Assembly: GCA_964397425.1 (NCBI GenBank)
Contig: CAYNID010000001.1
Coordinates: 310,001 to 374,000 of the forward strand
Length of the DNA stretch: 64,000 bases
Source of the DNA: Hallerella sp964397425
Lineage (GTDB): Bacteria > Fibrobacterota > Fibrobacteria > Fibrobacterales > Fibrobacteraceae
Reading direction: 5' to 3'
Shown: one piece after another, positions 25,069-32,599 of the stretch
Numbering within the stretch: the first letter of the stretch is position 1
Layout of the letters: each line of letters begins with the position of its first letter
Made by a program: the position numbers and the translations under genes
Notes under the pieces: generated by a model
The model's input: only the letters and a program-made list of their open reading frames with translations
Told to the model about the DNA's origin: nothing
Databases searched by the model: none

Positions 25069-26757
25069 TTAAGCGCGATCTTCGTGGACGATTTCTGCGC
25101 CCAGGGCTTGTGTCGCTGTCACCAAGTGCTCTTTGACTTTTCGGTAAGCGCCCAGTAAATCGGTGAAGGTTGTCGTCAACAGGGGATCTTCGTTGATTTC
25201 CGCGACATGGCTCCAGTGTTTTGCCCGGTATTCGCGGACAAGTTCTGTAATTTCGTGCCCTTCGCGGCGGACTTCGGCCAATTTGCGGACATCTTGCGGA
25301 TTTTCCAGAACGTCGCCGACATCGGTCGCCAGTTTGGAAACGCTTTCGTGCAAGACGATTAGTTCTTCATGGTGCGTTTTGTCGAAATTCACGTTGTGAT
25401 CCCGCATCCGGAGGGCGAGCTTTAAAATTTGAGTCACGTAGTCGGAGGCCGATTCTAAATCATCGCTCATGCGGAGTTGGCGTTCGGCATCGTTCGCGAT
25501 GCTTTTTGAAACGCTAGTCGAAAGAAGGGCGGTTAAAAAACCGATGACTTCGGTTTGTGCCGAATCTAATTTGGTTTCGGCGTCAAAAATGCGTTCAACG
25601 ACCGTTTTGTCCGCTTTGCCGTCAATGACAAGCCGCAAATCGCCGAGCATATCGCGTACGGTTTTGTTCATCATGGACATTTCGCGTGCCGATTGGGTAA
25701 TCGCGGCAAAGGGAGATTTGATCAGGGCGGGTTCGAGCTTTGTCACCACGGCGTGTTTGGGAGTGACTTTGTTCGGGAACAGTTTGTCCAAAAGCGCGGG
25801 GATTTTTCCGGTGAATGGCAACAGGACAAGCGTATTGACAATGTTGAACGTTGTATGATAAAGGGCTATGGCAAGAGTTACGTTCTTGGGATCGTCTGGA
25901 TTTGCCACGCCAAAAGCTGTATTCAAGAGCCATTTCATTCCGGAAATTGTCGGGTCGAACAGGAGTGTCACCCAGAGAACGCCAAAGACGTTGAAAAGCA
26001 AGTGGAAAATGGCGGCGCGCCGAGCGTGGCGAGAAGTGTTCGCCGCAATCATCAAGGCGGAAATCGTACAACCGATGTTTTGCCCCAAGACCATTGCCGC
26101 CGCCGTACTAAAACCGATGAGTCCTTGAGAGGCCAGGACGATGGTGACTCCCAAAGAGGCGGAACTGGATTGCATGATGGTCGCAAGGAGAAATCCCACG
26201 AGAATGCACGCGCAAATGCTGAAGAAACTTTCTGCGTTGAATACCGCTAAGGCGTTTAAGAAGTCCTGGTTGTTTGAAACCGGCGCCAGGGAAACTTTCA
26301 TCGCGGCGAGGCCGACAAAAACAAGGCCCACGCCGAGGAGGGCTAGGGCCGAATATTTAACGCGTTCTTTTTTGGCAAAACAGTAAACAAGTGCGCAGGC
26401 TCCGGCCAAAGGCATTCCGTATTGGTCCATGTTGAGGACGAGAACCCAGCCGGTGATAGTCGTCCCAATATTTGCGCCCATGATGACGCCCAAGGTTTGG
26501 GAAAGCTGCATGATTCCGGCGTTTACAAAACCGATGACCATGGCCATGGTCACGGCGCTGGACTGGACAAGGCAGGTGACACCCATGCCGACCAAGACCC
26601 CTAGAACACGGTGGTTCGTGACTTTGCCGATGAGTTTTTGAAGTGTCGGGCCGGCGATTGTCTGCAGGCCCATGGAAAGGAATCGTAATCCGAGGAGGAA
26701 TATGCCTACGCCGCCGATAAGGAAAATGACGCATTGGGCAATTTGAGAAAACAGCAT
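25069..26757 (-). CDS. Na/Pi-cotransporter family protein with C-terminal PhoU-like domain
   Basis: A 562-aa protein of the NptA/YjbB family. The N-terminal 330 residues form about 8-9 membrane helices with the paired inverted QSSSA-type motifs (VQSSAVTMA and MQSSSASLG) that bind sodium and phosphate. Residues about 345-555 are a helical PhoU-like domain. In E. coli YjbB exports phosphate, so direction here is uncertain. Transcription probably starts near the TAAATTTG box at 26815-26822, giving a leader of about 55 nt with AAGGA. Confidence 0.92.
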   Translation of the reverse strand: MLFSQIAQCVIFLIGGVGIFLLGLRFLSMGLQTIAGPTLQKLIGKVTNHRVLGVLVGMGVTCLVQSSAVTMAMVIGFVNAGIMQLSQTLGVIMGANIGTTITGWVLVLNMDQYGMPLAGACALVYCFAKKERVKYSALALLGVGLVFVGLAAMKVSLAPVSNNQDFLNALAVFNAESFFSICACILVGFLLATIMQSSSASLGVTIVLASQGLIGFSTAAAMVLGQNIGCTISALMIAANTSRHARRAAIFHLLFNVFGVLWVTLLFDPTISGMKWLLNTAFGVANPDDPKNVTLAIALYHTTFNIVNTLVLLPFTGKIPALLDKLFPNKVTPKHAVVTKLEPALIKSPFAAITQSAREMSMMNKTVRDMLGDLRLVIDGKADKTVVERIFDAETKLDSAQTEVIGFLTALLSTSVSKSIANDAERQLRMSDDLESASDYVTQILKLALRMRDHNVNFDKTHHEELIVLHESVSKLATDVGDVLENPQDVRKLAEVRREGHEITELVREYRAKHWSHVAEINEDPLLTTTFTDLLGAYRKVKEHLVTATQALGAEIVHEDRA

Positions 26758-26814
26758 CGTTAGTGCTTCCTTGTAGGATATGTCAAGTCGTTGCTCATTC
26801 GTTACCTAACGGTT

Positions 26815-26822
26815 CAAATTTA
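26815..26822 (-). promoter_or_regulatory. TAAATTTG box upstream of the Na/Pi gene
   Basis: Perfect TAnnTTTG on the minus strand, about 57 nt before the ATG, with a leader that contains AAGGA. It differs from the leaderless starts only in leader length. Confidence 0.5.
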
Positions 26823-26840
26823 GAATTTCGGGGAGCCTTT

Positions 26841-26913
26841 TTTGAAAAATTTTTCAAATTTTTTCCAAAATCATTCCGTTCTATTTTACAAACGTCTCCA
26901 GTGGGACGGAATG
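26841..26913. repeat. Two inverted repeats between coaE and the Na/Pi gene
   Basis: 26841-26858 is an 18-bp perfect palindrome (TTTGAAAAATTTTTCAAA). 26872-26879 and 26906-26913 form an 8-bp inverted pair (CATTCCGT and ACGGAATG) around a 26-nt loop. The second could terminate coaE on the minus strand, followed by ATTTTGG, but the loop is large. The palindrome may be an operator for the Na/Pi gene or a terminator part. Confidence 0.4.
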
Positions 26914-26915
26914 TT

Positions 26916-27503
26916 TCAAATTTGGACCAATTTTTGAATTTGGGAAAGAACCGAATCCAGGGACGAAGAATTGTCGATATGGGCGTAATGCGCGTTGGGG
27001 GGCAGCGGATCTTGCGCTTGGATTTGCATCCGGCGTTCGGCATCTTCTTTGGAAAGTCCCCGTTGCATCAAACGACTGATCCGGAGTGAATCGGGGGCTT
27101 CTATGACCCAGATTTCCGACAGATTGCGTGAAAATTCGGGCCATTTGAAAAGCAGTGCGCCTTCGATGGCGGCTAATTTGGGAGGATTTGGGGAGGAGGC
27201 CGTGGCGAAAAGCTTTGACTCGACACGTTTTTGGAGAATGGGGTAAACGATATTTTCCAAATCGGCAAGAGAGTTTATGTCTTTGAAAACGCAATTGGCC
27301 AAAGCGACGCGGTCTACGGCGTTTTCCCGGATGCAATCTGCGCCAAAACGTTCGGCGATTTTCTGCCGGAGAACTTCTGACTCCGCATACAGACTGTGCA
27401 TTTCGCGGTCTAAATCCAACACAAACACGCCGCGTTCCGAAAGGAGCGTTCCGACTGCACTTTTTCCACTGCCGATTTTTCCGCAGATTCCAATTGTTTT
27501 CAT
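26916..27503 (-). CDS. coaE: Dephospho-CoA kinase
   Basis: CoaE, 195 aa, last step of CoA synthesis (ATP-dependent 3'-phosphorylation of dephospho-CoA). P-loop GKIGSGKS is at residues 8-15 and the substrate-side DLDREMH segment follows. The lid region RISRLMQRGLSKEDAERRM is typical. Divergent from purC with only 29 bp between the two start codons. Confidence 0.93.
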   Translation of the reverse strand: MKTIGICGKIGSGKSAVGTLLSERGVFVLDLDREMHSLYAESEVLRQKIAERFGADCIRENAVDRVALANCVFKDINSLADLENIVYPILQKRVESKLFATASSPNPPKLAAIEGALLFKWPEFSRNLSEIWVIEAPDSLRISRLMQRGLSKEDAERRMQIQAQDPLPPNAHYAHIDNSSSLDSVLSQIQKLVQI

Positions 27504-27509
27504 GGTGGG

Positions 27510-27525
27510 AATTTAATTAAATTTG
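27510..27525. promoter_or_regulatory. Palindrome and TAAATTTG box between coaE and purC
   Basis: 27510-27523 is a perfect palindrome (AATTTAATTAAATT). Overlapping it, 27518-27525 is TAAATTTG, 7 nt before the purC ATG at 27533. GGTG and CACC flank the gap symmetrically. A regulator binding the palindrome could affect both genes. Confidence 0.5.
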
Positions 27526-27532
27526 AATCACC

Positions 27533-28417
27533 ATGAGTATGAAATTTGAAACTCCGATTCAAGACGTTCCGCTGTTCCACCAAGGCAAGGTCCGCGACAT
27601 GTACGACCTGGGGGACAGCTTCCTGATGGTCGCCAGCGACCGCCTTTCCGCTTTCGACGTGGTGCTGCCCACACCGATTCCCGGCAAAGGAAAAATCCTC
27701 AACCAGCTTTCGCTGTTCTGGTTCGAACATCTGGGAATGCCGAACCATCTGATCACGGCGGATGTCGAAGAATATCCGGCAGCGCTGAAAAAGTACAAGG
27801 ATTACTTGCGCGGGCGCTCCATGATTGTGAAAAAGGCGAAGCGCCACAGCGTGGAATGCATCGTACGCGGTTACATTGTTGGCTCTGGCTGGAAAGATTA
27901 CCAGCGGACGGGAAAAATCTGCGGGCATGTTCTCCCGGAAGGTCTTGAACTTTGCCAAAAGCTCGAACAGCCGCTGTATACGCCCAGCACCAAGCCGGAT
28001 GTCGGGCACGATGAAAACATTTCGTTCGAACAGACCTTTGACATTGTCGGTGAAAAAGTGGCGACAGAGCTTCGCAACCTTTCACTCGATATTTACACGA
28101 AGGCCCGCGATTATGCGGCGACAAAAGGCATCATTTTGGCCGATACCAAATTTGAATTTGGCGAAATTGACGGCAAAACGGTTCTGATTGATGAAGTGCT
28201 GACTCCGGATTCGAGCCGCTATTGGCCAAAGGACAAGTATCAAGTCGGCAAAAATCAAGAAAGTTTCGACAAACAATACGTCCGCGACTGGCTGGAAACT
28301 TTGGACTGGGGAAAAACGTATCCGGGTCCGGAAATTCCGGCGGATGTCGTGAAAAATACGCTCGCCAAATACGAAGAAATCTTTGTCCGTCTCACGGGTA
28401 AGCAGCCGGAACTTTAA
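27533..28417 (+). CDS. purC: Phosphoribosylaminoimidazole-succinocarboxamide synthase (PurC)
   Basis: SAICAR synthetase, 294 aa, joins CAIR and aspartate in purine synthesis. Typical motifs are GKVRDMYD near residue 20, IPGKGKILNQLS, SVECIVRGYIVGSGWKDY, and DEVLTPDSSRYW with FDKQYVRDWL near the end. The length matches the yeast-like, roughly 300-residue form. Start could also be ATG 27539, two codons in. A bidirectional hairpin follows the stop. Confidence 0.95.
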   Translation: MSMKFETPIQDVPLFHQGKVRDMYDLGDSFLMVASDRLSAFDVVLPTPIPGKGKILNQLSLFWFEHLGMPNHLITADVEEYPAALKKYKDYLRGRSMIVKKAKRHSVECIVRGYIVGSGWKDYQRTGKICGHVLPEGLELCQKLEQPLYTPSTKPDVGHDENISFEQTFDIVGEKVATELRNLSLDIYTKARDYAATKGIILADTKFEFGEIDGKTVLIDEVLTPDSSRYWPKDKYQVGKNQESFDKQYVRDWLETLDWGKTYPGPEIPADVVKNTLAKYEEIFVRLTGKQPEL

Positions 28418-28426
28418 ATTGAAATT

Positions 28427-28470
28427 CCTGGCGACGGGCTGCGACTGATGCCCGTGCCAGGGCTTTTTTT
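28427..28470 (+). terminator. Terminator after purC
   Basis: Arms at 28427-28439 and 28450-28462 (CCTGGCgACGGGC with GCCCGTgCCAGG), loop 10 nt, followed by a T7 run on the plus strand. The T-run overlaps the end of yicC on the other strand. Confidence 0.8.
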
Positions 28471-29347
28471 ATTCGATATTCATTGTCTGTTCGCGGATAG
28501 TTTCCACGGATTCTTTCAAACGGATGGCTAGCGCCGCGATTTGTGCGTTTTGGCATTTCGTGGCCAGCGTATTCGCTTCGCGTCCCATTTCCTGCAAGAT
28601 GAATGTCAACCGCTTGCCTTGGTTTGAACCTTGCTCCAAGGTGGACAAGAACAGCTTGTTGTGACTGCGGAACCGCGTGATTTCCTCGTTGATGTCAAGT
28701 CTGTCGGCGACGATGCTCGCTTCTTGGACGACGCGCGTCGGGTCCACTCCGGCTTCTCCGACGAGGGCAGCCAGGCGTTCTTCGAATTTGCGCTTCCATT
28801 CTACAATCCGCAGGGGATCCTGTTTTGCGATTTCGTCTAAAACGGAATCCATTTCGTGGACTCGGGTTTCCAAATCCCGTTTCAAATTTTGGCCTTCCTT
28901 TTCGCGCATCTGGACTAAAGAGTTCAAAGCCCTGTCGAGGGACGCCAATAGTTGATTTTTGACTTCTTCTTCGTCGGAACGGTTCTCGTAAAGAAGTACG
29001 CCGGGAATCGCCAGCACTTGTTCTAAGCTGGGCTCGCCTGAAATTTTGTATTGCTGCTTGATATCCCCGGCGATTTTCAAAAACGCTTCAATCGCTTCTT
29101 TTGAATAACCGGTGGGGAGCGAGGAGGTTTCTCCGTCACCCAACGAAACGTTCAAATTGACGGAACCCCGTGTCAGGAATTTTTTGACTTCTTCCTTGAG
29201 GGTGAATTCCAAGTAGGAAAATGTTTTGGGTAAGTGGCAAGCGATTTCCAAAAAACGGTTGTTCACCGAGCGGACTTCCAGCGTACAAGGCGTGCCGTGC
29301 AGTTGGAATTCGTCTTTGCCGTAACCTGTCATTGATAAAATAGCCAT
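28469..29347 (-). CDS. yicC: YicC-family endoribonuclease
   Basis: A 292-aa protein that begins SMTGYGK and has the usual SVNNRFLEI segment; YicC-type proteins are reported to be endoribonucleases. The C-terminal half contains the family GANRE-like phrase QEMGREANTLATKC. Its ATG at 29347 lies 4 nt after a perfect TATATTTG box. The metXW stop at 29366 lies just upstream, so the promoter overlaps the end of that gene. Confidence 0.92.
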   Translation of the reverse strand: MAILSMTGYGKDEFQLHGTPCTLEVRSVNNRFLEIACHLPKTFSYLEFTLKEEVKKFLTRGSVNLNVSLGDGETSSLPTGYSKEAIEAFLKIAGDIKQQYKISGEPSLEQVLAIPGVLLYENRSDEEEVKNQLLASLDRALNSLVQMREKEGQNLKRDLETRVHEMDSVLDEIAKQDPLRIVEWKRKFEERLAALVGEAGVDPTRVVQEASIVADRLDINEEITRFRSHNKLFLSTLEQGSNQGKRLTFILQEMGREANTLATKCQNAQIAALAIRLKESVETIREQTMNIE

Positions 29348-29351
29348 AGGG

Positions 29352-29359
29352 CAAATATA
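29352..29359 (-). promoter_or_regulatory. TATATTTG box, 4 nt before the yicC start
   Basis: Perfect TAnnTTTG on the minus strand with the same 4-nt spacing to the ATG as at purU and purN. No Shine-Dalgarno sequence fits in the gap. Confidence 0.6.
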
Positions 29360-29365
29360 TTTTAA

Positions 29366-31135
29366 TCAGGCTTTTTTGACCATCGCCACGACGCGTTCTG
29401 CGCCCAAGTTGACAAGTCCCATCGCCGTGAGGATTCTGCTCAGGCGGTGTTCGTTCACCGTGACTATCTTTTCGATTTTCAAATGTTCCGCCTCTGCCAG
29501 GCGGACAAAGTCGCGGTAAGTGAAACAGTGGATGTTTGGGGTTTCGTACCATTCGTAGGGAAACTCCGGCGATTTCGGCATCCTTCCGTGGTAGCAGAGC
29601 GCAAAGCGCATTTCCCAAGATCCGAAATTCGGGAAGGTGATGATAGCGTGTTTCGCAATGCGCATGATTTCTCGAAGCATCAGTTTCTGGTTGCGGACTT
29701 CTGGAAGGGTGCGGTTGAAGACGGCGTAGTCGAAGCTGTTGTCCGCAAAGGATTCCAGGGCTTTCAAATTCAGTTTCTTTTCGATGACGGGAACATCGCG
29801 TTCGATGCAACCTAGAATATTCGCAAAGTCTTTTTCGACACCGACTCCCGTTACTTTTTTTCGTTTCCAGAGAGAATCGATGAGAAGTCCGTCGCCGGCG
29901 CCAAGGTCTAAAATCCGGGCATTCGCCGGAATCAGCGAATCGATAATCGAAATGTCTTTTTCGCTGTGAAATGCCGGGGTCCCGGTTGACGGTGCGTCGC
30001 CGAGATGACCTCCCAGGAATCGCGAAACAGCCATTCCCAATGCGCCGTATTCGATGAGGAATCCGTCGTGCCCAAAATTGGTGTCCAATTCTAGGCTGGT
30101 CACCACTTTGCCGTCGTTCAACAGGGCGTCTGTGATTTTGCGGGATTCATTCGGCGGAAAAAGCCAGTCCGTGGAAAGGTTCACGTTTAAAAAATCGGCC
30201 TGTACGTTTTTGAAGGCGTTTTCGAGAGAACCGTATTCGGAAGCCAAATCGAAAGTGTCTGTCGCATGGGCGATGTGCAGATAACTGTTGGCGTCGAACC
30301 GCTCAATGAATTTTTTCCCCTGATGATCCAAGTAGGTTTCTAACGAGGAACCGGAATAAAATTTCTGCGGATTTTCAATGCGGATGTCTGCGCGGGTAAA
30401 CCGCTTCTCCATCCCTTTTGCGGAAAGGTAAGTGATGTGCGCCAACTTCCGCGCGTTCGCAAGTCCCGTGGCGGGGATTTTCTTGTCGTAATAGTCGCCG
30501 TTATGGTAGTTTGGATCTTGCGTGATGATATCGCGTCCAACGATTTCAAATCCCAATGCCTGGGCGGAAAATCCGGGAGACGTCGCAATCAAGATGACGC
30601 GTTCGATGATTTCGGGGTAAAAGATGGCCCACTTCATCGCTTGGAAACCGCCCATGGAGCCGCCGATGATGCAGTGGAAGCGGCGAATGCCCAACTCTTC
30701 GGAAAGCTTCTTTTGGACGCGGACCATGTCTCCGATGGTGATTGTCGGGAATGCGGATCCGTAAGGCTTTCCTGTCTGCGGATGGATGCTTGCGGGGCCT
30801 GTCGTCCCCTTGCAACCGCCCAATACATTGGAACAGACGACAAAATATTTATCCGTGTCGATGGCCTTGCCGCTGCCTATCAGGGCATCCCACCAGCCAA
30901 CGTGCTTGTCTTCTGGGCTGTAGAAACCGGCGACATGGGCGTCTGCCGTCAGCGGGGAACAAATCCAAATGGCGTTTGAACAATCCTCGTTTAGCGTGCC
31001 ATAAGATTCGTAACGGACCGAAACTTCGGGGAGGGATTTTCCGCTTTCGAGGACAAAACCGTTTGGACCGAGTTCTAGTTTTTTGTCGTGGAAGACAACG
31101 GGACCAAGACTGCCTTTATGCAAACATTCGCTCAT
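29366..31135 (-). CDS. metXW: Homoserine O-acetyltransferase fused to MetW
   Basis: About 589 aa (ATG 31135; ATG 31141 adds two residues). Residues 1 to about 375 are MetX, an alpha/beta-hydrolase that acetylates homoserine for methionine synthesis: nucleophile Ser in GGSMGGFQ (Ser160), Asp in STDWLFPP (Asp323) and His in FGHDGF (His356). Residues about 390-589 are MetW, a SAM-binding fold with ILDLGAGDGLL. In many bacteria metX and metW are adjacent separate genes; here both are one frame. MetW is thought to regulate or assist MetX. A TATATTTA element precedes ATG 31135 by 5 nt. Confidence 0.92.
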   Translation of the reverse strand: MSECLHKGSLGPVVFHDKKLELGPNGFVLESGKSLPEVSVRYESYGTLNEDCSNAIWICSPLTADAHVAGFYSPEDKHVGWWDALIGSGKAIDTDKYFVVCSNVLGGCKGTTGPASIHPQTGKPYGSAFPTITIGDMVRVQKKLSEELGIRRFHCIIGGSMGGFQAMKWAIFYPEIIERVILIATSPGFSAQALGFEIVGRDIITQDPNYHNGDYYDKKIPATGLANARKLAHITYLSAKGMEKRFTRADIRIENPQKFYSGSSLETYLDHQGKKFIERFDANSYLHIAHATDTFDLASEYGSLENAFKNVQADFLNVNLSTDWLFPPNESRKITDALLNDGKVVTSLELDTNFGHDGFLIEYGALGMAVSRFLGGHLGDAPSTGTPAFHSEKDISIIDSLIPANARILDLGAGDGLLIDSLWKRKKVTGVGVEKDFANILGCIERDVPVIEKKLNLKALESFADNSFDYAVFNRTLPEVRNQKLMLREIMRIAKHAIITFPNFGSWEMRFALCYHGRMPKSPEFPYEWYETPNIHCFTYRDFVRLAEAEHLKIEKIVTVNEHRLSRILTAMGLVNLGAERVVAMVKKA

Positions 31136-31140
31136 ACGCA

Positions 31141-31148
31141 TAAATATA
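31141..31148 (-). promoter_or_regulatory. Near-match box before metXW
   Basis: Minus strand TATATTTA, 7 of 8 to TAnnTTTG, 5 nt before ATG 31135. It supports the second of two in-frame ATGs as the real start. Confidence 0.45.
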
Positions 31149-31201
31149 GAAAGATTGCGTGTGGAATGATGAAAATGACTGAAAATTAGCTTTGGAAAAC
31201 T

Positions 31202-31945
31202 TTAACCGGGCGCGTTTTCGCGGGCTTCGAATAAATCGGTTTGGAGACTTTTGGGGTGAAAACTTTTTCTGTGTTCGGGGGATAATCCAAGCATGCGGAT
31301 TCCGTCGAGATGCGCTTTGGTTCCGTAACCGGCATTTTTTTCGAAAGCGTATCCGGGATATTTTTGGGCGAGGCTGTTCATGTGACGGTCGCGGTAAACT
31401 TTGGCTAAAATCGATGCCGCGGAAATGCTTGCGACGCGGGCGTCGCCTTTGATGACCGCAATCTGGGATTCTTGGGGGACTCCGCGGATTTTTAAATTTC
31501 CATCGACAGCGACAAGAATCTTGGCGTTTGACGGGAGTTTCCCCTTGGATTCAATCGGAATTTCCGGCGCGGATGTTTCTAGTCCCGGAAATCCGAGTGC
31601 GCACAAAGCCCGTCGCATGGCTAAAAAGTCCGCTTCGAGAATATTGTAAGTGTCTATTTCTGCGGCGCTGGCACTCGCAATTGCGTAACAAAGGCATTCC
31701 TCTTTGATTTGGTCGAATAAAAATTCCCGTTTTTTTCGGGACAATTTTTTAGAATCGTTCAATGCGGCGTTGCCCCGGGGATTTTGGAGAATGGCTGCAC
31801 AGGCGATGACGGGTCCTGCCAGCGGTCCGCGTCCGACTTCATCGATTCCGATGATGCAGCTGCCGGGATAATTTGTTCGCAATGCGAGTTCTCCGGCTAT
31901 CGGGTCTTCGATGTTTTCGAGAAACGGGGGAACTTTGAATTTCAT
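31202..31945 (-). CDS. rnhB: Ribonuclease HII
   Basis: RnhB, 247 aa, removes RNA from RNA-DNA hybrids, including misincorporated ribonucleotides. GIDEVGRGPLAGP carries the Asp-Glu pair; later Asp residues occur in VAVDGN and the DARVASISAASILAKVYRD motif. The start ATG 31945 overlaps the purN stop (ATGA); the longer open frame to 31987 is out of purN frame and unlikely. The N-terminus before the first Asp, about 35 residues, is longer than in E. coli, and an insertion of about 20 residues lies near FPGLETSAPEIPIE. Confidence 0.93.
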   Translation of the reverse strand: MKFKVPPFLENIEDPIAGELALRTNYPGSCIIGIDEVGRGPLAGPVIACAAILQNPRGNAALNDSKKLSRKKREFLFDQIKEECLCYAIASASAAEIDTYNILEADFLAMRRALCALGFPGLETSAPEIPIESKGKLPSNAKILVAVDGNLKIRGVPQESQIAVIKGDARVASISAASILAKVYRDRHMNSLAQKYPGYAFEKNAGYGTKAHLDGIRMLGLSPEHRKSFHPKSLQTDLFEARENAPG

Positions 31946-32535
31946 TTCGGAAGCTCCGAAAGCGCGTAATCGCGGAGCGTTTTCCAAAAAAGGGCGTGTT
32001 CCTGCTCCAGGACTTTTGCCGCAAGTGATTCCGGGGAATCTGTGTTCAAAACGGGAACTTTGGTTTGGGCGAGAATTTTACCGCTGTCGTATTGGCTTGT
32101 CACCAGGTGGATGGTGGGGCCGCTTTCTGTTTCGTTGGCGGCGATGACCGCTTTGTGCACGTGGATTCCATAAAATCCTTTGCCGCCGAATTTGGGGAGA
32201 AGAGCCGGGTGCACGTTCAATACGCGGTTCTTCATGGCATCTAAAAAAGAATCCGGAATGCGTTTCATGAATCCGCATAGGGTGATGAAATCCACGGGAT
32301 GCTCTTTCAATACATTCAAAAGGGCCTTTTCGTAATCAGAAGGATCCGGGTGCGTGTGGGAAGAAATGTGATAAACGGGAATCCCGGAATCTTGGGCGAT
32401 TCGCCTTGCGCCGCAATCTGCATTGTTGACAATCAAGAATTGGCAGGCACCGCCAAGGGTCCCATCTTTTGCGTGAGACAGAATTGCTTTGAAATTGCTG
32501 CCTCCACCCGAGGCAAAAACGCCAAACGTAAACAT
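31942..32535 (-). CDS. purN: Phosphoribosylglycinamide formyltransferase (PurN)
   Basis: PurN, 197 aa, adds the formyl group of 10-formyl-THF to GAR. GGGSNF (residues 10-15) binds the phosphate; NVHPALLP gives the catalytic Asn107 and His109; the Asp lies in SQYDSGKI. The ATG is 4 nt after a perfect TATTTTTG box. purU, on the opposite strand about 10 kb away, uses the same folate pool. Confidence 0.95.
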   Translation of the reverse strand: MFTFGVFASGGGSNFKAILSHAKDGTLGGACQFLIVNNADCGARRIAQDSGIPVYHISSHTHPDPSDYEKALLNVLKEHPVDFITLCGFMKRIPDSFLDAMKNRVLNVHPALLPKFGGKGFYGIHVHKAVIAANETESGPTIHLVTSQYDSGKILAQTKVPVLNTDSPESLAAKVLEQEHALFWKTLRDYALSELPK

Positions 32536-32539
32536 GGTC

Positions 32540-32547
32540 CAAAAATA
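32540..32547 (-). promoter_or_regulatory. TATTTTTG box, 4 nt before the purN start
   Basis: Perfect TAnnTTTG on the minus strand. Spacing and lack of Shine-Dalgarno sequence match purU and yicC. Confidence 0.6.
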
Positions 32548-32599
32548 ACTTTTCTAAATTGTTTTCGGAATTTTATTTTCAACCACAGGAACTTTCCTC

